Shown here one piece after another: positions 47,787 through 64,000 of a DNA stretch of 64,000 nt. Each line of letters begins with the position of its first letter. The first letter of the stretch is position 1. Location of the stretch: assembly GCA_003142615.1 (NCBI GenBank), contig PLMW01000005.1:1-64000 (forward strand). Reading direction: 5' to 3'. This DNA is from Opitutia bacterium. GTDB lineage: Bacteria; Verrucomicrobiota; Verrucomicrobiia; Opitutales; Opitutaceae. The translations under genes and the position numbers were made by a program. The notes under the pieces are model-generated. The model had not been told where the DNA came from, did no database searches, and saw only the letters and a program-made list of their open reading frames with translations.

Positions 47787-49268
47787 ATGGCAACCCCCCC
47801 GCGACGGCTAGTTGTTATTGGTGCCGGCCCGGCCGGTCTGACTGCCGCGTTTGAGGCTCAACGCAGTGGTTTCGACGTGATAGTGCTGGAGAAAGATCCC
47901 GTCTATGTCGGCGGCATCTCGCGCACCGTGCGACACCAAGGCAACCGCTTCGACATCGGCGGTCACCGTTTTTTCAGCAAGAGCGACGAAATCATGCGGT
48001 GGTGGAAAGAGCGTCTGCCCGATGACTTCATTCAGGTGCGGCGCATGTCACGCATATACTACCATGGAAAGTTTTTCGACTACCCGCTCAAACCTTGGAA
48101 CGCCCTCTGCAATCTCGGCCTCCTCACGAGCACCGCGTGTGTTCTGAGTTACGTTTGGGCGCAACTACTCCCCCGCAAACCGGAACGGTCGTTCGAGGAC
48201 TGGGTCTCCAACCGTTTTGGCCGGCGCCTGTTCAATATCTTTTTCAAGACTTACACCGTGAAGGTCTGGGGCCTCCCCTGTTCACAAATCAGCGCCGACT
48301 GGGCAGCACAGCGCATCCAAGGACTTTCGCTTTTCAAGGCCATCCTCAATGCCTTCCGTGGTGCTCCGAAGGCCCGAGGCTCTGCCGTCATCAAGACGTT
48401 GATCGACACTTTTGACTACCCGCGCTTCGGCCCGGGCCAGATGTGGGAAAAGGTGGCCGCCGACTTCCAGGCGGCGGGCGGCCAGCTTCATCTGGGCATG
48501 CAGGCCATCAAACTCGCGCAGCACAATCATCGGGTGATCGCGGTCGAAGCCGTCCCTGCCGGCGGCGCGCGCCGGCGATTCGAGGCTGACCACTTCATTG
48601 TCTCCATGCCGCTGCAGGAGACCGTGCAGGCGCTCGATCCCGCCCTGCCCCCCGCAGTCGAAGCCGCCGCCCGGAAGCTCGGCTACCGTGATTTTCTCAC
48701 GGTGGTGCTCGTTCTTGAGGGGGAAAATCCTTTCCCCGACAACTGGATCTACATTCATGAGCCCACCGTGCGGCTGGGCCGGATACAGAATTTCAAAAAC
48801 TGGAGCACTGCCATGGTCGCCCGCCCGGGCATTACCTGCCTCGGGCTGGAGTATTTCTGCTTCGCGGGCGACGACCTTTGGACCATGCCTGACAAGGATC
48901 TCATCGAACTCGGAAAACGGGAGCTTGCGCAGCTTGGCCTGGCGCGTCCCGAGCAGGTCAAAGACGGCATCGTGGTGAGGATGGAGAAGGCCTATCCGAT
49001 CTATGACCCCGGTTATCAAGAAAACGTCCAAGTCATCCGCGCCGAACTCGCGAAAATTGCGAATCTCCAGGTGGTCGGACGCAACGGTATGCACAAGTAC
49101 AACAACCAAGACCACTCGATGATGACGGCGATGCTCGCGGTCAAGAACCTGCAGGGTGACCGTTACAACCTCTGGAACGTCAACACTGATGCCGAATATC
49201 AGGAGGCAGTGTACGACGCCGACGACGCCGGAGGCCGCCAGGTACCCCGGTCGCTCAGGAATGACTGA
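47787..49268 (+). CDS. FAD-dependent oxidoreductase, UDP-galactopyranose-mutase/amine-oxidase-like
   Basis: 493 aa from the ATG at 47787. The N-terminal FAD Rossmann motif is VVIGAGPAGLTAAFEAQRSG, followed by GGISRTVRHQGNRFDIGGHR and FFSKSDEIMRWW, typical of UGM-like and protoporphyrinogen-oxidase-like flavoproteins, often found in O-antigen and sugar clusters. NTDAEYQEAVYD near the end closes the FAD fold. The frame is intact but the next genes are only remnants, so it may be the survivor of a polysaccharide cluster. Substrate unknown. Confidence 0.8.
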   Translation: MATPPRRLVVIGAGPAGLTAAFEAQRSGFDVIVLEKDPVYVGGISRTVRHQGNRFDIGGHRFFSKSDEIMRWWKERLPDDFIQVRRMSRIYYHGKFFDYPLKPWNALCNLGLLTSTACVLSYVWAQLLPRKPERSFEDWVSNRFGRRLFNIFFKTYTVKVWGLPCSQISADWAAQRIQGLSLFKAILNAFRGAPKARGSAVIKTLIDTFDYPRFGPGQMWEKVAADFQAAGGQLHLGMQAIKLAQHNHRVIAVEAVPAGGARRRFEADHFIVSMPLQETVQALDPALPPAVEAAARKLGYRDFLTVVLVLEGENPFPDNWIYIHEPTVRLGRIQNFKNWSTAMVARPGITCLGLEYFCFAGDDLWTMPDKDLIELGKRELAQLGLARPEQVKDGIVVRMEKAYPIYDPGYQENVQVIRAELAKIANLQVVGRNGMHKYNNQDHSMMTAMLAVKNLQGDRYNLWNVNTDAEYQEAVYDADDAGGRQVPRSLRND

Positions 49269-49280
49269 ACCCATGTCACC

Positions 49281-49484
49281 GTGGCCTTGCCGGAGACAGA
49301 AAACACCGAATCCCACCTGCCGCGCCGCCACGACGAGGCGCATGATCGCCAGCGGTCGGTGTCGGTGACACTCGACGGGGTTCCTGCTTTGGCGGGAGTC
49401 TCTCCCTGTCATCCCGCCACCCCCGGTCAGATTTATGTCAGCGAGAATCCCATCGGGGGATCGACGTGCGGTGAACGTTTTTAG
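49281..49484 (+). pseudogene. C-terminal remnant of a large surface/membrane protein (copy 1)
   Basis: The reading frame ends VSVTLDGVPALAG ... GQIYVSENPIGGSTCGERF, then stop. The same motif recurs at 49792-50010. The first about 20 residues (MALPETENTESHLPRRHDEA) are unlike any domain. It seems to be the 3' end of a gene whose body was deleted. Family recognised only by the VTLDG ... ENPIGGSTCG pattern, which looks like a LamG-type or related C-terminal domain. Confidence 0.5.
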
Positions 49485-49527
49485 GACACCTCCTCCCGAT
49501 CGAACGAGGCGTCACGCCGATTCCCCC

Positions 49528-49559
49528 AAAAAACGCCCGGCCTCGGAGGAGGCCGGGCG
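49528..49559 (-). terminator. rho-independent terminator, minus strand
   Basis: Perfect 11-bp stem cgcccggcctc / gaggccgggcg with a 4-nt loop, followed on the minus strand by tttttt. No annotated gene ends here, so it marks the end of an unassigned minus-strand transcript. Confidence 0.75.
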
Positions 49560-49592
49560 CATGACACCAGGAGCTAAGCTCAACTGATGTCA
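49528..49592 (-). ncRNA. candidate structured small RNA ending in the terminator
   Basis: Upstream of the terminator, 49562-49592 folds into a bulged hairpin: tgacaccag with ctgatgtca (one mismatch) enclosing gagc-taa-gctc. Together they make a two-hairpin RNA with an intrinsic terminator. Its 5' end and promoter are not clear. It lies between two gene remnants and has no reading frame. Could instead be the 3' end of the rpoC transcript read-through. Confidence 0.3.
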
Positions 49593-49791
49593 TTTTGGCG
49601 GGAGGGACACTAGAGTCGGTAAGCCCAAGCCGGATTACAAGATTTTTTTGTCGGCGGCGGCGGAATTCCAGTGGTCAAAATCCCTGCATTGTGAAAGCCG
49701 CCCCTGCGGCGATTTCCGTTTCCGGGCCCTGCCTGGTTTGATACCACCCGGCGACCCTAGCCGCATCCATTTAGGCTTGAACCTTGGCTGA

Positions 49792-50010
49792 TCTTATCCG
49801 GATGCGCCATCCGCGGACCAACCGCCCCTTTCCCGCGGGCGGAAGGTGGTGGTGACCATGGACGGCCGGACTGTGTTGACCGCCGACCAGCCCTGCTATC
49901 CCTCCCTGCCCCGCGAACTGTACATCGGCGAAAATCCCATCGGTGGCTCGACGTGTGGCGAAAGGTTTACTGGCCGGTTGCTGCTGATCCAGCGTGCGGC
50001 CGGCAGATAA
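49792..50010 (+). pseudogene. C-terminal remnant of a large surface/membrane protein (copy 2)
   Basis: Frame open from 49792 (after a stop codon at 49789) and containing RKVVVTMDGRTVLTAD, ELYIGENPIGGSTCGERFTG and RLLLIQRAAGR before TAA. It is homologous to the end of copy 1 but continues past CGERF, where copy 1 stops. No start or upstream domain is present. The stop overlaps the tail of the rpoC terminator. Confidence 0.5.
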
Positions 50011-50041
50011 AATGAAGCCGCGACCTTATGGCCGCGGCTTC
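50004..50041 (-). terminator. terminator of the rpoBC operon
   Basis: 9-bp perfect stem gaagccgcg (50014-50022) with cgcggcttc (50033-50041), loop of 10 nt. On the minus strand it is followed by attttatc, 42 nt after the rpoC stop. Confidence 0.75.
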
Positions 50042-50082
50042 GCCTGTGTCGCGAGAGTGTCCCGTCGTCTCCGAACGGTACA

Positions 50083-54219
<4,137 letters not shown>

Positions 54220-54265
54220 GAAATATCTCCCAGGTTGTCGTTAAGGGTGGCGGGGACGCGCGGCA

Positions 54266-58069
<3,804 letters not shown>

Positions 58070-58238
58070 GGATACTCCCGGTTAACTGAATGAGGACAAA
58101 GTGCGGACGCAGCGGCGCGTGGGGACCCGCCGCGGCAAAAAAGAACGGAACGAGCAAAAGGCGAGGGCCAGGCCGCGGGTGAACACGGCCTGCCCTGAAA
58201 TGAATGGATGCTGTGCGGTGCGAATCGCCAAGCGTTGG

Positions 58239-58622
58239 TTACTTGAGCTCGACCTTCGCGCCAGCGGCCTCGAGCTTCTTCTTGATCTCCTCCGCCTCCT
58301 GCTTGGAAGCACCCTCCTTGACGGACTTGGGCGCGGCCTCGACGAGGTCCTTGGCCTCCTTGAGTCCGAGCCCGGTGATGGCGCGGACTTCCTTGATGGC
58401 GCCGATCTTGTTCGCGCCAGCCTCGACGAGGACGACGGTGAACTCGGTCTTCTCCTCGACCGGGGCGGCGGCGGCAGCGGCGGCGGGCGCGGCGGCCACG
58501 GCGACGGGGGCGGCGGCGGAAACGCCCCACTTGGTCTCGAGGTCTTTCACGAGGCCGGCGATTTCGAGAACCGACTGGCTCGAAAGCCACTCGATGACTT
58601 GTTCCTTGGTGATGTTGCTCAT
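58239..58622 (-). CDS. rplL: 50S ribosomal protein L7/L12
   Basis: 127 aa stalk protein. N-terminal dimer domain [20 protein letters not shown], then an Ala-rich hinge ([20 protein letters not shown]) and the C-terminal factor-binding domain [20 protein letters not shown] and [20 protein letters not shown]. The hinge is Ala-rich like E. coli's. Follows rplJ after 139 nt. Confidence 0.98.
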   Translation of the reverse strand: MSNITKEQVIEWLSSQSVLEIAGLVKDLETKWGVSAAAPVAVAAAPAAAAAAAPVEEKTEFTVVLVEAGANKIGAIKEVRAITGLGLKEAKDLVEAAPKSVKEGASKQEAEEIKKKLEAAGAKVELK

Positions 58623-58761
58623 GGTGATCTCCTGTCGCGGACTAGCGCCTTCGAACCGGAAATGCGTTTAAGAGACGTATCCCCTAGCCTGCGGCGATGG
58701 ATGTTGTTTTCCCGTGGACGGCGGCCCGCGCCGCCAGTGTCTGGAAAGTGGTGATGGTTGA

Positions 58762-59283
58762 TTATTTATTCCCCTCCGCGGCGCGGACCTTCGCCTGCAG
58801 GACGTTGACGACCCCCTGCGGGACGGCGTTGAGCACGCGCACAAACATGCTGGCGGGCTGGCTGAGCAGGCCGAGCAGCTGCGCGCGCAGCGCGTCAAGC
58901 GACGGCAGTTCAGCCAGCTTCTCAATGTCCTTCGCGGAAATCAGCTTGTTGCCGAGGACGCCGACCTTCACCACGATCTTCTGTTTCTCCTTGATGAAGT
59001 CGCGGAGGACCTTGGCGGCACCGGGCGAGTTTTTGCCGCCGACGATGATGGCGGTCGGGCCGGTGAGCGCGCTTTCGAAACTGGGCAGGTTCAACGCCTG
59101 CGCGGCCACCCGCAGCGAACTGTTCTTGACGACGTGGAACTCGGCCTTGTGGGCGGTGAGCCGTTGGCGGAGCTCGGACACGTCGGCGACGGTCATCTTG
59201 TCGAAGTTCGCCAGGATGACGTAGTCGGATTTCCTGAGGTGGCCGGCCACCTCCTCGATCAGGTATTTTTTCTCAACTCTCAT
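58762..59283 (-). CDS. rplJ: 50S ribosomal protein L10
   Basis: 173 aa. MRVEKKYLIEEVAGHLRKSD, ILANFDKMTVADVSELRQRL and the C-terminal helix that binds L7/L12. Only 15 nt separate it from rplA, so no long L10 leader is available here; the 139-nt gap is instead between rplJ and rplL. Confidence 0.95.
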   Translation of the reverse strand: MRVEKKYLIEEVAGHLRKSDYVILANFDKMTVADVSELRQRLTAHKAEFHVVKNSSLRVAAQALNLPSFESALTGPTAIIVGGKNSPGAAKVLRDFIKEKQKIVVKVGVLGNKLISAKDIEKLAELPSLDALRAQLLGLLSQPASMFVRVLNAVPQGVVNVLQAKVRAAEGNK

Positions 59284-59298
59284 GGGAGGCGCTCCGGT

Positions 59299-59991
59299 TC
59301 AGTATTTGCTGTATTCATTGCCCGCGATGCGGATGCCGGGGCTTTGGGTTGAGGAAAGCGCCATGGTAAGGATGTAGCGGCCCTTGAAGGCCGCGGGCTT
59401 GGCCTTGCCGACAGCCTCGAGGACGACGGCGGCGTTTTCGAGAATCTGGCCGGGGGTGAACGAGCATTTGCCGATGCCCACGCCGACGTTGGCGCCCTTG
59501 TCCATCTTGAACTCCACGCGGCCCGCCTTCACGGCTTTGATGCCGGCGGAAATGTCGTCGGTGACGGTCCCCGACTTCGGGTTGGGCATGAGCCCCTTGG
59601 GGCCCAGGACCCGCGCGATGGTGCGGACGGTCTTCATCGCCTCGGTGGTGGCGATCGCGACGTCGAAATCGACCCAGCCCTCCTGGATTTTCTGCATCAG
59701 GTCCTGCAGGCCGGCAAAGTCGGCGCCGGCGTCCAAGGCCGCCTTCGGGTTGTCGGTGAAGACAAGCACGCGGACCTTCTTGCCCGTGCCGTTGGGCAGC
59801 GGCGTGGTGCCGCGCACCATCTGGTCGCCCTGCGAGGGGTCGACGCCGAGACGGAAGGCCAGCTCGACAGTCTCGTCGAACTTGGCCTTGGGAAATTTGG
59901 CGAGGATCTCCACCGCGTCTTTCAGCGGATACTCCTTGGTGAGGTCAGCGGCCTGCAGGGCGCTGCGGTAGCGTTTGCTCTTTTTTTCCAT
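59299..59991 (-). CDS. rplA: 50S ribosomal protein L1
   Basis: 230 aa from the ATG at 59991 (a TTG precedes it). KRYRSALQAADLTKEYPLKD, VDPSQGDQMVRGTTPLPNGT, ARVLGPKGLMPNPKSGTVTD and KCSFTPGQILENAAVVLEAV are typical. L1 is often the autogenous repressor of the L11-L1 operon. Confidence 0.97.
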   Translation of the reverse strand: MEKKSKRYRSALQAADLTKEYPLKDAVEILAKFPKAKFDETVELAFRLGVDPSQGDQMVRGTTPLPNGTGKKVRVLVFTDNPKAALDAGADFAGLQDLMQKIQEGWVDFDVAIATTEAMKTVRTIARVLGPKGLMPNPKSGTVTDDISAGIKAVKAGRVEFKMDKGANVGVGIGKCSFTPGQILENAAVVLEAVGKAKPAAFKGRYILTMALSSTQSPGIRIAGNEYSKY

Positions 59992-60070
59992 CAATGGCTC
60001 CTTGCGGTGCGAACGTCCCGGGCGGGACTCCCGCGGTGAGTGGGTGGTTCGTTCGGTTGGCGGACGAAAT

Positions 60071-60496
60071 TCAGTCGACGACCTCGATGCCCATGTTGCG
60101 GGCGGTGCCGGCGATGGTGCGGATGCCCGCCTCCTCGCTCTTGGCGTTCAGGTCCTTGGCCTTGATCCGGTAGATCTCGGCGAGTTGTTTGCGGGTGACC
60201 TTGCCGACCTTGTCCTGGTTGGGCTTGGCCGAGCCGCTGGCGATGTTGGCCGCCTTCTTGAGCAGCACGGCGGCCGGCGGCGACTTGAGGATGAAGCTGA
60301 AGCTCTTGTCGGAGTAGACGGTGATGACGGTCGGCAGGATCATGCCGGCCTGGTCCTTGGTCTTGGCGTTGAATTCCTTGCAGAACGCCATGATGTTGAC
60401 GCCTTGTGCGCCGAGCGCGGGGCCGACGGGCGGCGCCGGATTGGCGGCGCCAGCCGGGAGCTGGAGGCGGATGTAGCCGTGGATTTTCTTGGCCAT
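60071..60496 (-). CDS. rplK: 50S ribosomal protein L11
   Basis: 141 aa. [59 protein letters not shown] and [15 protein letters not shown] are the signatures. Factor-binding-centre protein; target of thiostrepton-like antibiotics. Confidence 0.98.
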   Translation of the reverse strand: MAKKIHGYIRLQLPAGAANPAPPVGPALGAQGVNIMAFCKEFNAKTKDQAGMILPTVITVYSDKSFSFILKSPPAAVLLKKAANIASGSAKPNQDKVGKVTRKQLAEIYRIKAKDLNAKSEEAGIRTIAGTARNMGIEVVD

Positions 60497-60555
60497 GGTG
60501 GTCTAGCGAAATGGATGACGGTGGCGTGGTGGCGGCGGGAGCAGAGAGGCGCGCG

Positions 60556-61134
60556 TCAGTCGGTGACGCGCTGCACCTGCCAGTATTCGAGCTCGACCGG
60601 GGTGAACCGGCCGAAAATGGAGACGGAAATCTTGAGCTTGCCGCGGGTGGGATCGATTTCGTCGATGCGGCCGTTGAGGTTCAAGAAGGGGCCGTCGGTG
60701 ATCTTGACCTCCTCGCCGACCTCGTACTGTACCTTGGGCACCTCCTTGCCGGTGGCGGCCTCGATGCGGGATTTGATCTCGTCGATCTCGGTCTGGCGCA
60801 GCGCCGCGGGATGGTCGCCGCCCACGAAGCCGATCACGCCCGCGGCCTCTTTCACGAAGTACCATGGCTTGTTCATCACGCGGCCCTCCTCGTCATAGAG
60901 GCGCATTTGAATGAACACGTAGCCGGGATAAAGCTTGCGGACCTTGCTGGATTTCTTGCCGCCCTTGACCTCGGAGACGGTTTCGGTGGGCAGCATGACC
61001 TCGAGGACGTAGTCGTCGAGTTCCTCGGCGGCTTTGAATTTCTCAATATAGGCCTTCACCTTCGGTTCCTGACCCGAAAGCGTGTGCAAGGCGAACCACT
61101 GGGCGCCGGGCGGCGCTGACGTCTGGGTGGGCAT
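60556..61134 (-). CDS. nusG: transcription elongation/antitermination factor NusG
   Basis: 192 aa. N-terminal NGN domain (WFALHTLSGQEPKVKAYIEK, LYPGYVFIQMRLYDEEGRVM) and C-terminal KOW domain (VGEEVKITDGPFLNLNGRID). Directly after secE, the classical secE-nusG pair. Confidence 0.96.
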   Translation of the reverse strand: MPTQTSAPPGAQWFALHTLSGQEPKVKAYIEKFKAAEELDDYVLEVMLPTETVSEVKGGKKSSKVRKLYPGYVFIQMRLYDEEGRVMNKPWYFVKEAAGVIGFVGGDHPAALRQTEIDEIKSRIEAATGKEVPKVQYEVGEEVKITDGPFLNLNGRIDEIDPTRGKLKISVSIFGRFTPVELEYWQVQRVTD

Positions 61135-61145
61135 GCGGTGGGGGA

Positions 61146-61349
61146 TTAGCCGGCCAGCTTCGTGAAGAGGTCAATGAACTGATAGAGGGAAAAGTCGGTG
61201 ATGCTCGTAAACAGACCGAGCAGCAGGGACGCCACGATCACGACCACGGTCGAATCCCACAGTTCCTGGCGCGTGGGCCAGGAGGCCTTCTGCAGCTCGG
61301 TGTACATTTCGCCGACGAAGATGCGGGTGGAGCGGAACGGGTTTTTCAT
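61146..61349 (-). CDS. secE: preprotein translocase subunit SecE
   Basis: 67 aa single-spanning form. MKNPFRSTRIFVGEMYTELQ, then KASWPTRQELWDSTVVVIVA (the conserved amphipathic helix and start of the membrane helix) and LLLGLFTSITDFSLYQFIDL. Located between tRNA-Trp and nusG, as expected. Confidence 0.95.
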   Translation of the reverse strand: MKNPFRSTRIFVGEMYTELQKASWPTRQELWDSTVVVIVASLLLGLFTSITDFSLYQFIDLFTKLAG

Positions 61350-61362
61350 GCGAAACTTGGGT

Positions 61363-61438
<76 letters not shown>

Positions 61439-61469
61439 CCGTGGTAATGATCTTTCTCTCTTAGACGAC

Positions 61470-61508
61470 GCCGCCGAGGCCCCTGTGACGGAGCCTCGGC
61501 GCACGCCG
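61470..61508. promoter_or_regulatory. stem-loop between tuf and tRNA-Trp
   Basis: gccgccgaggc and gcctcggcgc arms form a long stem with further pairing of the flanking gacgcc and cacgcc sequences. No T-run follows, so it may be an mRNA 3'-end or tRNA-processing structure rather than a terminator. Confidence 0.45.
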
Positions 61509-61526
61509 TAAAGCGTTGGTGAGGGT

Positions 61527-62717
<1,191 letters not shown>

Positions 62718-62785
62718 GTGAGAGAGACGTTTGGGTTAGATGGTTGACCTCTGGTGAAGGATTGGAGAAGCCGCCGGCGTTGACC

Positions 62786-62861
62786 TGGAGCCCAGAACCG
62801 GATTTGAACCGGCGACCCCGTCCTTACCAAGGACGTGCTCTGCCAACTGAGCTATCTGGGC
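62786..62861 (-). tRNA. tRNA-Thr (GGT)
   Basis: 76-nt cloverleaf with encoded CCA; on the minus strand gcccagatagctcagttggc, anticodon loop ttggtaa (GGT) between cgtcc and ggacg. Just upstream of tuf on the same strand. Confidence 0.97.
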
Positions 62862-63010
62862 AGACCAAGCCTAGGCCAGAAAGGGAAGAAGGGTAGAACG
62901 TGAACAACCGGTTTTTAGCCGTCAACTGTAATCTTTGCAGTTTCCAGGGTTTGGCATTGATTGGTGCCCTTGCGTGATGGCTGTGGTGCGGCTCCAATCT
63001 GGCTGAAAAC

Positions 63011-63033
63011 TCGGCGGTCAAAATGACCGCCGA
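63011..63033. promoter_or_regulatory. perfect 10-bp stem-loop between tRNA-Thr and the DUF1080 gene
   Basis: tcggcggtca, loop aaa, tgaccgccga. On the minus strand gttttcag follows, so it could terminate a minus-strand RNA; on the plus strand it may be an operator or leader 50 nt before the DUF1080 start. The rest of this 220-nt gap shows no gene. Confidence 0.5.
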
Positions 63034-63082
63034 TTGGTACCGATAGCTTCTTTTCAACCCTGCAGTCCGAAAACATCTAGAA

Positions 63083-63985
63083 ATGAGCCGTCTCCATCCC
63101 CTTTCTTCCCGTAATTTATATCTCCCATCAATCAGATTATCATTAAGTTACATACTGTTTGGTCTGGCGGGCGCCACCTCCCAGTACGCGGCGGAGGCGT
63201 GGCGACCGCTTTTCAATGGCCGGGATCTCACCGGCTGGGAAATGTTCATGACCAAGCCGGACCGGACTTGGAACGTGCCCGGCCTGAAGCGCGACGAACA
63301 GGGCAACTACCTCGAACCGATCGGCAAGAATCGCGACCCATTGAAGGTCTTTGTGGTCGAAAATGTCGACGGCCGCCCGGCGATCCATGTCTCGGGCCAG
63401 GGTTTCGGCGTGATCACGACGGTCGAGACGTTCACTAATTTCCATTTCCGTCTCCAGGTCAAATGGGGCGGGAAAAAGTGGGGTGCCAAGCTGCATGCCC
63501 CGCGCGATTGCGGGCTGCTCTACTTCTGTCATGGCGAACCGGGGTTTGATCACGAGACGTGGCCGCGATCGATCGAGTTCCAGATTCAGGAGCATGACAT
63601 GGGCGATCTTTTCGCGCTGGGTGCGCAGATCACCGTGCCGGCCCGCCCGGAAGGGAAACTGTGGCTTTACGACCCCAAGGGCGCGCCAACCCTGTTCGTG
63701 CAGAAGCCGCCGGTTGGCAATCGCTGCGTGAAGCTGGCGGACGCCGGGAAACCCCTTGGCGAATGGAATACGCTTGATCTTGTCTGCCTCGACGGCACCA
63801 GCGTCCACATCGTCAACGGCAAGGTCGTGATGCGGCTCCACGATGCGCAGCGTCTCGATGGGACCACGCCCGCGCCGCTCACGTCCGGACAAATCAGCCT
63901 GCAGACGGAGGGCGCGGAGGTCTATTACCGCGACATCGAAATCCGGCCGATCGCGGCGATTCCCGCGGAATTCGCCGGCCAGTGA
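63083..63985 (+). CDS. secreted DUF1080 (3-keto-disaccharide hydrolase-like) protein
   Basis: 300 aa. A probable signal peptide (SIRLSLSYILFGLAGATSQY, cleavage near AEA) is followed by the DUF1080 start WRPLFNGRDLTGWEMF. Other family segments: LYFCHGEPGFDHETWPRSIE, IEFQIQEHDMGDLFALGAQI, EWNTLDLVCLDGTSVHIVNG and LQTEGAEVYYRDIEIRPI. DUF1080 is a beta-jelly-roll-like family abundant in verrucomicrobia and planctomycetes, several members acting on sugars. Substrate not inferable. Confidence 0.88.
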   Translation: MSRLHPLSSRNLYLPSIRLSLSYILFGLAGATSQYAAEAWRPLFNGRDLTGWEMFMTKPDRTWNVPGLKRDEQGNYLEPIGKNRDPLKVFVVENVDGRPAIHVSGQGFGVITTVETFTNFHFRLQVKWGGKKWGAKLHAPRDCGLLYFCHGEPGFDHETWPRSIEFQIQEHDMGDLFALGAQITVPARPEGKLWLYDPKGAPTLFVQKPPVGNRCVKLADAGKPLGEWNTLDLVCLDGTSVHIVNGKVVMRLHDAQRLDGTTPAPLTSGQISLQTEGAEVYYRDIEIRPIAAIPAEFAGQ

Positions 63986-64000
63986 ACCCGCGGCCCTGAC

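Noticed and set aside
47539-47793. 84-codon minus frame upstream of rpsL
   Set aside because: Low-complexity, no homology pattern, overlaps the start of the flavoprotein gene.
62862-62960. Possible promoter with ttgacg upstream of tRNA-Thr
   Set aside because: No acceptable -10 at 16-19 bp; only a poor match at 20-21 bp.
62824-63057. 77-codon minus frame ending PDSSVGRARPW
   Set aside because: The C terminus is a translated tRNA-Thr gene, a well-known annotation artefact.

Overview
The window is a GC-rich chromosomal segment of a bacterium that I infer to be a verrucomicrobium, probably of the Opitutus group. This rests on the gene order (secA-lnt, a folate/pab operon, a his cluster, then one long str-S10-spc-alpha ribosomal block), on Ala/Lys/Pro-rich tails on several ribosomal proteins, and on the type of accessory proteins (DUF1080, a LolA-like protein, a UGM-like flavoprotein). 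No 16S rRNA gene is present, so the assignment is not proven. The window holds no CRISPR array, rRNA gene or recognisable prophage.

Layout: 1-10.4 kb (minus strand) holds partial lnt, secA, a UDP-glucuronate decarboxylase, tgt, and the tightly overlapping operon pabB-pabC-folP-folB-folK for p-aminobenzoate and folate synthesis. 10.5-13.1 kb is an AT-richer accessory island between divergent pabB and pabA. 13.1-15.1 kb (plus) has pabA/trpG, nrdR, a hypothetical gene and a HIT hydrolase. 15.2-28.2 kb carries dprA, nnr, acpS, pdxJ, a VC0807-like membrane protein, gltA, hisD-hisC-hisB-hisH, a LolA-like secreted protein, guaA and a small zinc-ribbon membrane protein. 28.3-47.3 kb is one continuous minus-strand ribosomal block (rpsL rpsG fusA rpsJ rplC ... 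secY, adk-like, map, rpsM rpsK rpsD rpoA rplQ), with a promoter before rpsL and a strong terminator after rplQ. 47.8-50.0 kb is a decayed accessory patch (flavoprotein, two gene remnants, a candidate structured RNA). 50.1-62.9 kb is the minus-strand block tRNA-Thr, tuf, tRNA-Trp, secE, nusG, rplKAJL, rpoBC. A secreted DUF1080 protein closes the window.

The most interesting part is the island at about 10.50-13.06 kb. It is bounded by an 18/19-bp imperfect inverted repeat with near-identical 9-bp outer sequences. It carries an IS1-like DDE transposase translationally close to a 44-aa protein, an unusual tRNA with a swapped 19-56 tertiary pair (C19-G56), a conserved hypothetical gene, and an antisense small gene whose most family-like motif is encoded inside the operon's terminator hairpin. 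It looks like a compact cargo-bearing IS1-type element that split the pabB/pabA divergent pair.

Other notable points are a degraded adenylate-kinase-like pseudoenzyme kept between secY and map, S11 with an N-terminal extension of about 108 residues, absence of rpmD, infA and rpmJ from their usual sites, and a Tgt lacking two of its usual zinc cysteines. Many intergenic gaps contain palindromes built from short repeated words.
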